A DNA stretch of 64,000 nt from an uncultured Porphyromonas sp. (GCF_938023125.1 NZ_CALHDW010000007.1:1-64000); one strand, 5' to 3'. Counted from the first letter of the stretch, positions 43,167 through 51,515 are shown. Program-made: numbers and translations. Notes: generated from the sequence alone by a model not told the origin.

Positions 43167-44645
43167 TTATTCTTCTTCGTCTTCTTCGTCCTCTTCTTCG
43201 CCTTCGGGCCGTGTGTTAGAAGCTACATCGAGGATGTCTTTGAAAACCCTCCCCAAAGAGAATTTGTTTTTCTTCTCTTCTTTCCTGGGCATTGGGTTGG
43301 ATTGACTATACAAATCCTCTTCCACGTCTCTTGTATATTCTTCACGTCTTGTTGTCCTACCTTCGGAAGGAGAGTGGAGAGGCTCGTCTTGTCGTAGAGG
43401 TTTTGAGGGCTCATTTTCAAACTCATCTTCCTCTGTAAGTGGCGAGAATACCGTGTTGGCCACCTCTAAGCATCCCTTTGTGGCGCAATAAATGGCGCCT
43501 ACAATACTTGCGTATTGGGAGGGGCTGGCAAAAAACTCGTCCGTATTAGGCTCCGCAAAAAAGAGTTTATCGTTGACAGAGGTGACCTGTATGGAGTCAT
43601 TGATCCCCATGTCTTTTAGTAGGCGATTGAAGCGGCCAATGAGACAGCCCCCACCTGTGAAAATATATCCTCCGTCGATGCGATTCGCTACTCCGGAGCT
43701 CTCTACCAAGGCTTGTACGTTGGCAATAATCTCTTTCATGCGGGCTTGTGCACAGCGATTAAGGTCTAGGAGGCGGATTTGTTGGGCCTCTTTGCCGATA
43801 AAAGAGGGGATTTCCACAAAAGAATCGCCGTCTTTCATCTCGCTTACTGCACTGAGTCGGCTACACTTGATCTCCTCGGCATCTTCTCGTAGAATATGCA
43901 ATGTAGAGAGATCTCGGGTCACAGCACTGCCCCCTACGGGGTAGACGCGCAACAACTCTAGGGCATCTTCTTTGTAGACAGACACCGTAGTACAATCGGC
44001 TCCAATATTTACAAGTGCACAGCCCATTTGACGGATACCGGGACTCAAAATAACCTGAGCTTCGCAGATGGGGGCGGCCAAGATACCGGCAAGTTTTAGA
44101 CGCAATCTCTTTTCTACGAGGTCTGTGATTAGGCGAACATAGGTCTTTCGTACAAGTAGCAATGTGTAATAAACCCGTACTTCTCGGCACAGCATCCCTA
44201 CAATGGAGTTTTCTCTTCTCCCATTTACGTGGTAGTAGGGAGGGAGTACAGAGAGTATTTCGTATCCATCAAATTGCTCTTTGAGTAGCTCCTCTTCTAG
44301 TGCTTTTACATGCTCTTCTGTAGCGAGTATTCCATCACCATCGTAGCTGTGAGAGACGATATGCCGTAGAGAATGAAGAGAACGACAATCTATCGAAACG
44401 TATACCTGGGATATGCTATAGCCACTGCTTTCTAGCTCCTGGTTGAAGTCTCTGATGATCTCTTTGGCTATTGCACTTGCTGCATCTATGTTGTAGATAG
44501 TCCCGTGTACGATACTTCCTTTGCTCTCCACCCGACGCGAAGCCATAGGCACAACGCGCCCCAGAGCATCCTTGTAGGCAAGTAACCCACAGATATGAGA
44601 ACTCCCTAGCTCAAGGGCAACATACACTAACTTGTTTGTGTCCAT
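43167..44645 (-). CDS. ftsA: Cell division protein FtsA with acidic C-terminal tail
   Basis: FtsA is the actin-like protein that ties FtsZ to the membrane. The 492-residue protein has the actin-fold phosphate loop YVALELGSSHICGLLAY, the FtsA-specific 1C domain region (about 85-165), phosphate 2 ALVNIGADCTTVSVYKE, and GGYIFTGGGCLIGRF. A charged linker leads to a putative membrane-binding amphipathic helix (KFSLGRVFKDILDVA). After it comes a tail of about ten Glu/Asp, which is unusual for a membrane-targeting end. It is the first gene of the cluster and is followed by ftsZ at 27 nt. A -7 box lies 62 nt upstream of the ATG. Confidence 0.93.
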   Translation of the reverse strand: MDTNKLVYVALELGSSHICGLLAYKDALGRVVPMASRRVESKGSIVHGTIYNIDAASAIAKEIIRDFNQELESSGYSISQVYVSIDCRSLHSLRHIVSHSYDGDGILATEEHVKALEEELLKEQFDGYEILSVLPPYYHVNGRRENSIVGMLCREVRVYYTLLLVRKTYVRLITDLVEKRLRLKLAGILAAPICEAQVILSPGIRQMGCALVNIGADCTTVSVYKEDALELLRVYPVGGSAVTRDLSTLHILREDAEEIKCSRLSAVSEMKDGDSFVEIPSFIGKEAQQIRLLDLNRCAQARMKEIIANVQALVESSGVANRIDGGYIFTGGGCLIGRFNRLLKDMGINDSIQVTSVNDKLFFAEPNTDEFFASPSQYASIVGAIYCATKGCLEVANTVFSPLTEEDEFENEPSKPLRQDEPLHSPSEGRTTRREEYTRDVEEDLYSQSNPMPRKEEKKNKFSLGRVFKDILDVASNTRPEGEEEDEEDEEE

Positions 44646-44706
44646 ATTTCAACGACTGATATTATTACAAACTCCTTTCCCAATGTAATGCAGGAATTAT
44701 TCCCTA

Positions 44707-44714
44707 CAAAAGTA
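44707..44714 (-). promoter_or_regulatory. -7 promoter box (TACTTTTG) for the ftsA-to-LRR cluster
   Basis: Minus-strand TACTTTTG matches TAnnTTTG, 62 nt upstream of the ftsA ATG. It would be the main promoter for ftsA, ftsZ, yqeY and the mur genes behind them. Confidence 0.55.
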
Positions 44715-44920
44715 ACTATAATAGATGATTTATACCCCTATATGCCACCGATTTCGTTGGAAGGGGATATTGGCTGGGAGACTCGTGTACAATGGCGAGT
44801 GAAGGAGAGTTGCCGGTCGGAGGGAAAAGCGGGGCGTCAGTTCTTCTTTTCGAGATGGCAAGTAGGCCTCTCCCGATCTAGGAATTCCCTCACTTGGGGA
44901 GAGAGGTAATACGAAAAAGA

Positions 44921-44976
44921 TCTTGCCCGGATTTCTTTCCAAAACTGAGTAATATTTTTTGAAATCTTGGGCAAGA
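44921..44976. repeat. Intergenic inverted repeat, TCTTGCCC/GGGCAAGA type
   Basis: TCTTGCCC (44921-44928) is perfectly complementary to GGGCAAGA (44969-44976). ATTTC/GAAAT (44931-44935 with 44961-44965) continues the stem after an internal loop. A further GGGCAA follows at 44991-44996. Confidence 0.5.
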
Positions 44977-45093
44977 CGATGATGTTTTTAGGGCAAAACG
45001 GGAGGCAAATCCAGGCTGTCATATTCTGATTTTTTACCTAGTTGCTGATCGAAATCTTTCGGGTGAGGTTGGGGTGTTGCCTCATGGTTAGAA

Positions 45094-45148
45094 ATAAAAA
45101 AGAGCAGCTTAGGGGGAGTGAGCTTGCAAGTCTCAATTCCTAAACTGC
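45094..45148 (-). terminator. Complex terminator after the ROK-SDR unit
   Basis: On the minus strand GCAGTTTAGG (45139-45148) pairs with CCTAAGCTGC (45104-45113) with one wobble around an inner TGAG/CTCA and CTTG/CAAG hairpin. TCTTTTTTATT follows. It lies about 70 nt past the SDR stop. Confidence 0.75.
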
Positions 45149-45217
45149 CCTTCGAGATGGGATTCTCTCCCTCAGATATGCTAATACCGTGGGGAAGGAG
45201 GGGGTGTTTTTAGGGGG

Positions 45218-45988
45218 TTATTGGCGGTGAAAGTCTCGGCTAGATCCCTGAGCTTTAGGGAGAACAAGCATATCCGCCAAGCAAACGTTGTCGGGAAGTC
45301 GGAGAGCGGCTTCTATACAAGAGGCTATATCTTCACCGGTGAGAGGGGAGTATCCCTCGTAAACCTTCTCTGCACGAGCTGCGTCATCATGGAAGCGAAC
45401 GAGCGAAAACTCTGTCTCTACAGCTCCCGGAGCTATCTGAGTTACCTTTATTCCATGCTTGTGCATGTCAATTCTCATACCCTTGGAGAGCGCATCTACC
45501 GCATGCTTGGTAGCGCAATACACGTTGCCGGAGGGGTAGACTTCACGCCCTGCAATAGAGCCAACGTTAAAGATGTGTCCACGACCTCGGGCAATCATGC
45601 CGGGAGACACTACTTTGGTGACGTAGAGCAACCCCTTGATGTTGGTGTCGATCATGCGTTCCCAGTCGTCAACCAAGCCGTCTTGCAGAGGCTCCATGCC
45701 GGCGGCTAGTCCTGCATTGTTTACGAGTACTTCTATGTCTTTCCACTCCGAGGGAAGAGTGCCTAAATGCTTCTGAACCTCCTCAAAGGAGCGTACATCA
45801 AAAACTAAAGGCAATGTGCGGCTTTTTGTTTCTTTTTCTATCTCCTGACTCAAGGCAACAAGACGTTCACTACGACGCCCTGTAATGATAACATTGTATC
45901 CCATGTGTGCCAGCCTCAATGCTGTAGCACGACCGATACCTGATGTAGCCCCTGTTACGAGAGCAATCGGATGTGATTTTTCTGCCAT
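45218..45988 (-). CDS. SDR-family NAD(P)-dependent oxidoreductase
   Basis: The 256-residue classical short-chain dehydrogenase has the cofactor motif TGATSGIG at residues 12-19, with ITGRRSERL after beta-2 suggesting NADP(H). It also has NNAGLAAG, the Ser in FNVGSIAG, the catalytic YCATK (YxxxK), and the following PGAVETEF. The sequence is close to the YdfG-type enzymes that oxidise 3-hydroxy acids such as serine or threonine, but specificity cannot be fixed from sequence. It is 38 nt downstream of the ROK kinase gene and likely in one unit with it. Confidence 0.9.
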   Translation of the reverse strand: MAEKSHPIALVTGATSGIGRATALRLAHMGYNVIITGRRSERLVALSQEIEKETKSRTLPLVFDVRSFEEVQKHLGTLPSEWKDIEVLVNNAGLAAGMEPLQDGLVDDWERMIDTNIKGLLYVTKVVSPGMIARGRGHIFNVGSIAGREVYPSGNVYCATKHAVDALSKGMRIDMHKHGIKVTQIAPGAVETEFSLVRFHDDAARAEKVYEGYSPLTGEDIASCIEAALRLPDNVCLADMLVLPKAQGSSRDFHRQ

Positions 45989-46026
45989 AGTAGTTCGATA
46001 TCTAATTTGAAAAGGATATAATATTA

Positions 46027-47022
46027 TTACGAAGCCATTGCGCCTTTACTTTGTCCACTAGCGCGGAGGGCTGCCTCTACTCCTACAGCTGCAGCGCCTA
46101 ATATGGCTGCATCATCAGTAGGAAGTTGAGAGAGAAGCAATTTGGGTGTTTGGTAAACGCAGAGAAGATTTTTGTTAAGAGCTTTCCGGATGGGCTCTAG
46201 TAATCGCTCCCCGGCTGCGGCAACTCCTCCAAAGAGGATAATTGCTTCCGGGCTCGAAAAGGTCATGAAATCGGCCAAACTCTCCCCCAATATCTCCCCG
46301 GTTACCTCGAAGACTTTTTGAGCAATAGGATCCCCGGCTTCGGCAGCATCGTAGACTGCCTTGCTCGTGATTTCATCCTCTTTGATGCGGCGTAAGGGGC
46401 TATCCTCCATGCTTTCTTGAAGCAATTCCACAGCAGTGCGTGCCATGCCACGTGCCGAGCAGTAGGTCTCTAAGCAACCACAACGCCCACATCCACAGGG
46501 GCGCCCCCCACGGCGAATTATAAAATGCCCGAGCTCTCCGGCCAATCCATCGTGTCCGAATATCAGTTCTCCATTGGCTACAATACCACTGCCAACGCCC
46601 GTGCCCAACGTGATAATAATAAAGTCGCGCATGCCACGTGCCGCCCCATAGGTGCGCTCGCCAATTGCGGCTGCTTTTGCATCGTTTATGAGTGCAACGG
46701 GCAGAAGAGTTCGCTCTTGCAGTAGTCGAACAATGGGGAAGGTCTCCTTCCAGGGAAGGTTCGAGGCAAAGGCTATTGTACCATTTTCGTGGTTGCCATT
46801 GGGGGCTCCAATACCAATTCCTGCAATCTTTCCGGCGAGATTATGTTGCCGAATAAGTGTATGGATACAAGCCTCTATCCTATTGGTAAAACAAACAAAA
46901 TCGGTACCACAAGAACGTGTTGGGAATTTTTCTCTAGTAAGGATAGTGCCATCTGTTGTTACTACCCCCACTACAGTATTAGTCCCTCCAATATCTATGC
47001 CTATAGTATATGTCGTTTCCAT
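46027..47022 (-). CDS. ROK-family sugar kinase (glucokinase-like)
   Basis: The 331-residue kinase has the ATP-binding IGIDIGGTNTVVGVVTTDG at the N-terminus, the sugar-binding Asn/Asp in ALINDAKAAAIGE, the second phosphate motif ITLGTGVGSGIV, the sugar-contacting EXGH in AGELGHFII, and the ROK zinc motif CGCGRCGCLE. Unlike the ROK regulator at 16.5 kb it has no helix-turn-helix and keeps kinase residues, so it probably phosphorylates glucose or a close hexose. It has its own promoter 25 nt upstream and is followed by the SDR gene. Confidence 0.9.
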   Translation of the reverse strand: METTYTIGIDIGGTNTVVGVVTTDGTILTREKFPTRSCGTDFVCFTNRIEACIHTLIRQHNLAGKIAGIGIGAPNGNHENGTIAFASNLPWKETFPIVRLLQERTLLPVALINDAKAAAIGERTYGAARGMRDFIIITLGTGVGSGIVANGELIFGHDGLAGELGHFIIRRGGRPCGCGRCGCLETYCSARGMARTAVELLQESMEDSPLRRIKEDEITSKAVYDAAEAGDPIAQKVFEVTGEILGESLADFMTFSSPEAIILFGGVAAAGERLLEPIRKALNKNLLCVYQTPKLLLSQLPTDDAAILGAAAVGVEAALRASGQSKGAMAS

Positions 47023-47046
47023 ATAATAACCTTCATTCTTTATTTA

Positions 47047-47054
47047 CAAAGGTA
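47047..47054 (-). promoter_or_regulatory. -7 promoter box (TACCTTTG) for the ROK kinase-SDR unit
   Basis: Minus-strand TACCTTTG matches TAnnTTTG, 25 nt before the ATG at 47022. Confidence 0.6.
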
Positions 47055-47159
47055 TTAAAAAGATTATGGTGGATATACTTTACCTGTTGCATATAGGTGG
47101 TTTTTTACGACCTTAAGCGTACAAAATTATTGTTTCTAGTGTTATTTCGTTAGTGCTGG

Positions 47160-47543
47160 CTAGTATTGCCTTCGCATTGTTGCCCTAAATGCATCTTTAT
47201 AATACTCTATATCAAAGGATTGATCGAATGGATGGAAGACGGCTGTGAGTACATCAAACCGTATGGGTAGGGTAATACCCTTTATACGGATGTAGGAATT
47301 TGTAAGAGAGATAATATTGGCTTGCTTACGTTTGGTAACTGCCGATAAGGGGGAAACACAATAATCCTCGCTTCGCGTTTTGACCTCAATGACAATGAGT
47401 TCTTTCTCGTCAGTGGCAAAAATATCCACTTCCTTCTTGCCATCAATAGACCAATTTTTGTCGAGTATTCGGTACTTCAATTGCTCTAGATAGCGGTAAG
47501 CGGCCTGCTCACCCAATACGCCGAGATCGTTGTGCTGTGCCAT
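47160..47543 (-). CDS. YraN/UPF0102 family endonuclease-like protein
   Basis: The 127-residue protein has the UPF0102 pattern: LGVLGEQAAYRYLEQLKYRIL, then the nuclease-like EVDIFATDEKELIVIEVKTRS, with the PD-(D/E)xK-type Asp and ExK residues intact. It resembles a Holliday-junction-resolvase-fold nuclease, and its cell role is not known. It follows the GlsB-like acyltransferase gene by 7 nt on the same strand. Confidence 0.9.
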   Translation of the reverse strand: MAQHNDLGVLGEQAAYRYLEQLKYRILDKNWSIDGKKEVDIFATDEKELIVIEVKTRSEDYCVSPLSAVTKRKQANIISLTNSYIRIKGITLPIRFDVLTAVFHPFDQSFDIEYYKDAFRATMRRQY

Positions 47544-47550
47544 CGTTTCT

Positions 47551-48495
47551 CTAGTTCGCAGGGTGGTTTGCCTTCTGGAAGGTATTGATGTGTCGTTCTT
47601 TTTTCTCTTCTAAGATCTGATCTATACGGATCAAGATTCCGGTCTCTTCTACCTCGCTAAACTCATAGTTAATAGCTGTGCCAAGGAAGAGAAGTTGGGG
47701 TGAAAGCGATATGTAGGCGCTAAATAGGGGCGGAATGCTGATGCCGGTTTTGCGAACTTCGCGCTTGAGAGCAAGGTAATCGGCATTGAGCGTTCCTACG
47801 GAGAATAGCCGATCCATCTCCTCCGGATCCACGTCGATGGTCAGAGGCTGCTTGGGAGATACAAGATGCCGATCATCGTGGAAATGGCGCTGCATAAAGT
47901 GCAAAATAAGATTGCGACAGCGACGATTGTAATTGGCATACATGGTTACCTTACCAAAGAAGTACTGAATCTCTGGATTGAGTACCGTGAGAGCTCCCAA
48001 TCCGTCCCATAGGTTGTCTAATGCAAAGATGGAAAGATGATGGAAGCGGGTAGATTGGAAGTCCGGAGAAACAAACGAGCGTCCCAATTCTATTGTATAG
48101 GGGAGAATGTCTTGTACAAACTCATCGCTGTAGTCGAACATGTGAGAAGTGGCAAGTATGTCGGTGCCCTTCGGATGTTTTACTACATCAGAACCTAAAA
48201 TATAGCGATAGCCTCCTACAATTACTTGAGCCTCGGGGTTCCAAACTACAAGTTGCTTATAGCCCAGAGGGTCGAGGTCGTACTCATCTATGTCACACTC
48301 AAGACCACTGCCTCCGCCGCCGGCCCGAAATGCCTCTTCTCTCAGGCGTCCTACCTCTCTCATGGTCTGTGGAGCCTCGTGTGCTGAGAAGATATAAATG
48401 TCGTTGCGACCTTTATTTGTGGGGCGAAGCAACTTGTCGGGGGTAAGTTCCCCCATAATAAGTTCCGGAGCAATAGGGGCTATAATGGGTTGCAT
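47551..48495 (-). CDS. glsB: GlsB-like N-acyltransferase (glycine/serine lipid synthesis)
   Basis: The 314-residue protein is of the ornithine-lipid-synthase-like GNAT group (hemolysin-like acyltransferase). It has LREEAFRAGGGGSGLECDIDEYD, YKQLVVWNPEAQVIVGGYRYI, IELGRSFVSPDFQS and the following ALDNLWDGLGALT. In Bacteroides the paired genes glsB and glsA acylate glycine; homologues in Porphyromonas make serine/glycine lipids of the lipid 654 type. This one would attach a 3-hydroxy fatty acyl chain from ACP to the amine. It lies 32 nt downstream of the O-acyltransferase gene on the same strand. The amino acid used is inferred, not seen. Confidence 0.83.
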   Translation of the reverse strand: MQPIIAPIAPELIMGELTPDKLLRPTNKGRNDIYIFSAHEAPQTMREVGRLREEAFRAGGGGSGLECDIDEYDLDPLGYKQLVVWNPEAQVIVGGYRYILGSDVVKHPKGTDILATSHMFDYSDEFVQDILPYTIELGRSFVSPDFQSTRFHHLSIFALDNLWDGLGALTVLNPEIQYFFGKVTMYANYNRRCRNLILHFMQRHFHDDRHLVSPKQPLTIDVDPEEMDRLFSVGTLNADYLALKREVRKTGISIPPLFSAYISLSPQLLFLGTAINYEFSEVEETGILIRIDQILEEKKERHINTFQKANHPAN

Positions 48496-48527
48496 AGATT
48501 ATTGCAATAAAGTGATTGAGGTGAATA

Positions 48528-49370
48528 CTAGAGAGACGGTGGTGTACTCTCTTGTGGGAGACGATATACACGTTCGCGAACGGCTAGAGCGATATCTGCA
48601 GGGCGTTTCCCCAGAGAGGAGAGCTCTTGATAGGGGATGGGGTCTCCTACCCAAACCCGGAATGACGAGCCTTGGGCGCGAAACATCTCATCGGGGAGCA
48701 GGGCCGTACCGATGTTGAATTTGATCCCAAGTTTTCTGCGCACTCGCTCTATTCGATAGAAGTGTTTGCTATTATATCCTTCGAAAAAGAGGGGAACAAT
48801 GGGGCGATGGAACTCCTCGGCATGACGCACAAAGCTCTTTTGCCATGGGAGGTCTTGGATACGACCATCGAAGTGGCGAGAGCAAAGACCTGCAGGGAAT
48901 GTAATAACCGGTAGGTCGCCTGCAAGAGCGGTATTCATCCTTTCAATGGAGCTACGGCTCTGGGAGCCATACTTATTGACGGGGAGAAAAATAGACTCTA
49001 GGGGTTTGAGGTTCCCTAAGAGATCGTTGACAATGTAGCGAATGTCCGACTGGTAGTGCCCTGCGAGCATGTGAGTAAGACAGATACCATCAAGCCCTCC
49101 TAGAGGGTGATTGGAGACGAAAAGAGCACGCTTGTCTTGAGGCAAACGCTCTTCATGTACAAAGCCCAGCGAAAGCCGATAAATCTCCACGAGCTTATCC
49201 ATGAAGGCAACGCCTTGTAGGTGCCCGTGGTCTCGCAGTATCTCGTTGATTTCCCGTTGATGGATAAGTCTCTCGACCAAACGCACAACAAAGCGAGGAA
49301 CGCTTCGCCCCCACTTTGCCGATATAATGGCCCCGATATCTATTTGTTGCGGAGTAACACTCCCTTCCAT
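48528..49370 (-). CDS. glsA: GlsA-like O-acyltransferase (glycine/serine lipid synthesis)
   Basis: The 280-residue PlsC-type acyltransferase is expected to place the second fatty chain on the hydroxy group of the N-acyl amino acid. It has RALFVSNHPLGGLDGICLTHML, a PlsC-like first block in which His and Asp are separated by five residues (HPLGGLD) and not four. The second block is FLPVNKYGSQSRSS, the third FPAGLCSRHFDG, and the fourth is a Pro-rich region (HRPIVPLFFEG). It is the first gene of a unit with glsB and yraN and has a -7 box 95 nt upstream. An ordinary lysophospholipid acyltransferase is the alternative, but the glsB partner favours aminolipid synthesis. Confidence 0.82.
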   Translation of the reverse strand: MEGSVTPQQIDIGAIISAKWGRSVPRFVVRLVERLIHQREINEILRDHGHLQGVAFMDKLVEIYRLSLGFVHEERLPQDKRALFVSNHPLGGLDGICLTHMLAGHYQSDIRYIVNDLLGNLKPLESIFLPVNKYGSQSRSSIERMNTALAGDLPVITFPAGLCSRHFDGRIQDLPWQKSFVRHAEEFHRPIVPLFFEGYNSKHFYRIERVRRKLGIKFNIGTALLPDEMFRAQGSSFRVWVGDPIPYQELSSLGKRPADIALAVRERVYRLPQESTPPSL

Positions 49371-49464
49371 ACGTTCCTTTTTATAGTGACGTCATACCCA
49401 ACAGCGTAAAGGATGCGGATACAACTCTTCCTTCTTTTTCTATGTTGTGTGGTGTTGCTTATTG

Positions 49465-49472
49465 CAAAAGTA
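49465..49472 (-). promoter_or_regulatory. -7 promoter box (TACTTTTG) for glsA-glsB-yraN
   Basis: Minus-strand TACTTTTG matches TAnnTTTG, 95 nt upstream of the glsA-like ATG. Confidence 0.5.
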
Positions 49473-49801
49473 GTAATATATCATTGTATGAATATCGTCT
49501 TTCGTAAAGTTGCACGTTTTGCCCGCATCGTGCAGTTAAATCTTCGTCTAATCCTACCTTTAGAGTTGTTATCAGCCTCTCTCCAGAGCCTCTTTGGGCA
49601 CCCCAATATGAAGAATAGAGCTCCGGAAGAGTTAATCCCTCTCTATTTTTCTATTTCAGTTCTATTTGTGCTTTATGACGAACTTTAGCACGGGTGGATT
49701 AAAATCTACATCCCAAAGAAAAAAGCCGCACGGAAGCTTTATGTATTATCAGAGTGGTGCAGATTTTGTTCTCAATGTGCTGTAAATATATAAAATCGAG
49801 C

Positions 49802-49809
49802 TATATTTG
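49802..49809 (+). promoter_or_regulatory. -7 promoter box (TATATTTG) for the unknown lipoprotein gene
   Basis: Plus-strand TATATTTG matches TAnnTTTG. It would give a leader of about 145 nt before the ATG at 49960. Confidence 0.55.
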
Positions 49810-49840
49810 TACCGAGATGCTTATTTCTCTAGGGTTAATA

Positions 49841-49897
49841 GCGCTCTTTTGATAGAGTGTGAGACACTAGAAAATATGTTGTCTCTAAAAGGAGCGC
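49841..49897 (+). promoter_or_regulatory. Structured leader hairpin upstream of the lipoprotein gene
   Basis: GCGCTCTTTT (49841-49850) pairs with AAAAGGAGCGC (49887-49897) with one bulged base. Inside it, AGTGT/ACACT (49856-49860 with 49864-49868) forms a small hairpin. The right arm ends 62 nt before the ATG, with no T run, so it is not a plain terminator. No known riboswitch class was recognised. Confidence 0.4.
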
Positions 49898-49959
49898 ACA
49901 CTAAACATGGTTTGTTAGAAACAGAATTTATAGTAAACAAGTAACTGAAAATCAAAACA

Positions 49960-51315
49960 ATGACAAGAAAAATTTTTCCTACCACACTTCTTGTGTTATT
50001 CACACTTTTGATGGCTTCTTGCGGTAAAACTCCGGATCCGAAGACCGCACCTATCATGGTAACGCTACCTAGCTCCCTTTTTGGTAAGAGCTATGATGCC
50101 CTTGAAGCTGAAGCCCGTCAGCTAGGTCAGACTGTGACAAAAGATGCCGAAGCACGTACTCTCACAGTCAAGATAAATGGAGATCAAGGTTTGGCACGTA
50201 CTATTTACCTCAAGTTTGATGCTGAGGGCAAGTATCGCTATGCCATGGAAAAGATCGCCAACACAGAGTCTGAAGGTGCTTTTGCTGCAAGCCTTCTAAG
50301 CCAAGGCTTTACACAAGAAAAGACTGCAACTAAGATGGCAACTGAGGGCGTATTTGTTCACAAGCAACGTGGATGGGTAGTCTTCGTTTCGCATCGTAGT
50401 GATAGCGACATTTCTTATGTTTTCGCTCCTTTTGATGAAGCGATCACCTCTTGGTCTCGTATTGATGCAAAGCAACACGCAATAGGTCTTTGGGCTCCTC
50501 TTATGGCGCTTGATAATACCCTTGATATGGTAACTCGCTTTGAGGCTCGTATGGGACATACTCTTGATCCCGAAACAACCATGGCGGACAAGGGCGTCTA
50601 TTCCTTCAAGACCGGCAACCCTGATTTCCCCAGCACGCGTTATTGGCTTGATGTGAAAACCAAGTCTTTTGTAGAAGAGTGCGCCATCTTTGTGAACCCC
50701 GATAAGCGTCCTAAGCCCGATGATGTTACAGAGTATATGCGCTCTATGGGATTTTTGATCACCACACTTTCTGACCACGGTAACCCTGTGTACTATAATA
50801 AGGATACCAATATGGCTGCTGTGGCTGAGCTAAACAAACCTACAGATGGAAGTGCGTTCCTTCCCAAAGTGCAGTTCTTCAAAGGCAATCCCCAGATGGC
50901 AGATTCCTTTATGAAAGAGGAGTTGGATATTCCTTTGCCAATCCTCGAATTTGGCAAATACACCCTAGCAGAAGCTCTTGAGTTGTACAAGAAGCAACCT
51001 TACTTTAAGTCTCTTGCTAAGAATGAGCTCGGTGACGTTGTTAATACAACCTCAAAGGATTTTCCCATGATGCTTGTATGGGAAGGTGAAGGCGCTTATG
51101 CCGGTAAGTATTCCATGGCCCTTCTGTTTACTGACGATGTGAGAGTGATTAACTCAACCTATATTGAGAAGTTCTTCACTGGTAAGGGATGGGAGAAGTA
51201 TTCAAAATCGGCCATACCTACCTATATCGATCGTAAAAATAATGTGATGGTACAGGTGGATCAATCGGGTAACTTTGGCGGATTGTGTCTCGCATTTAGC
51301 CCCAATGAATTCTAA
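49960..51315 (+). CDS. Lipoprotein of unknown function
   Basis: The 451-residue exported protein has a signal peptide with lipobox LLMASC (Cys21). The mature part is predicted to alternate beta and alpha without a recognised catalytic motif. It opens with TAPIMVTLPSSLFGKSYDALE and contains two stretches of about 130 residues that resemble each other in outline. One is FAASLLSQGFTQEKTATKMA and the other DVTEYMRSMGFLITTLSDHG, each followed by an aromatic-rich strand (VFVHKQRGWVVFV; PVYYNKDTNMAAVA). A third weaker copy near the end is STYIEKFFTGKGWEKYSK, then PTYIDRKNNVMVQV. This suggests a three-fold internal repeat. I do not recognise the family. It has its own promoter, a structured leader and a strong terminator, and its codon use suggests good expression. 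Confidence 0.8.
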   Translation: MTRKIFPTTLLVLFTLLMASCGKTPDPKTAPIMVTLPSSLFGKSYDALEAEARQLGQTVTKDAEARTLTVKINGDQGLARTIYLKFDAEGKYRYAMEKIANTESEGAFAASLLSQGFTQEKTATKMATEGVFVHKQRGWVVFVSHRSDSDISYVFAPFDEAITSWSRIDAKQHAIGLWAPLMALDNTLDMVTRFEARMGHTLDPETTMADKGVYSFKTGNPDFPSTRYWLDVKTKSFVEECAIFVNPDKRPKPDDVTEYMRSMGFLITTLSDHGNPVYYNKDTNMAAVAELNKPTDGSAFLPKVQFFKGNPQMADSFMKEELDIPLPILEFGKYTLAEALELYKKQPYFKSLAKNELGDVVNTTSKDFPMMLVWEGEGAYAGKYSMALLFTDDVRVINSTYIEKFFTGKGWEKYSKSAIPTYIDRKNNVMVQVDQSGNFGGLCLAFSPNEF

Positions 51316-51387
51316 CCTTCACTCTAGAAGAGTGTGTCGCCTCACGACTTGGGGTTAGTACCTCTTCATTGATTTCCTTGAAAAAGG

Positions 51388-51424
51388 GGTCGGCCTTTCT
51401 AGCAAAAGGGCCGACCTTTTTTTT
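51388..51424 (+). terminator. Strong terminator after the lipoprotein gene
   Basis: GGTCGGCC (51388-51395) is perfectly complementary to GGCCGACC (51409-51416), extended by CTTT/AAAG across a bulge. A run of eight T follows. Confidence 0.92.
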
Positions 51425-51515
51425 GTGAATTAGGGGGAGGATGTAGCTTTCTATGCTAATTTTTATTTCACCTGTATTGTGTCGAGATTCCAGGCGCACC
51501 CCAAAGTGATAAAAT

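Larger units (their letters stand above)
44646..45217. other. 572-base non-coding interval between ftsA and the SDR gene
   Basis: This holds the ftsA promoter (44707-44714), an inverted repeat of the TCTTGCC/GGGCAAGA type (44921-44976) and the SDR-gene terminator (45094-45148). A 73-codon plus-strand frame and two minus-strand frames here have no recognisable protein features and are rejected. Confidence 0.6.
49371..49959. other. 589-base non-coding interval with divergent promoters and a structured leader
   Basis: This holds the glsA promoter (minus, 49465-49472), the lipoprotein promoter (plus, 49802-49809) and a structured leader (49841-49897). A 91-codon plus-strand frame (49413-49688) overlaps the minus-strand promoter and has no family features, so I do not call it a gene. 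Confidence 0.55.

Noticed and set aside
44688..45022. Short frames on both strands upstream of ftsA.
   Set aside because: They overlap the promoter and an inverted repeat, with no recognisable features.
49413..49688. A 91-codon plus-strand frame with a hydrophobic start resembling a membrane segment.
   Set aside because: It overlaps the minus-strand promoter box of the acyltransferase unit, and the rest has no family likeness. The hydrophobicity comes from T-rich spacer sequence.
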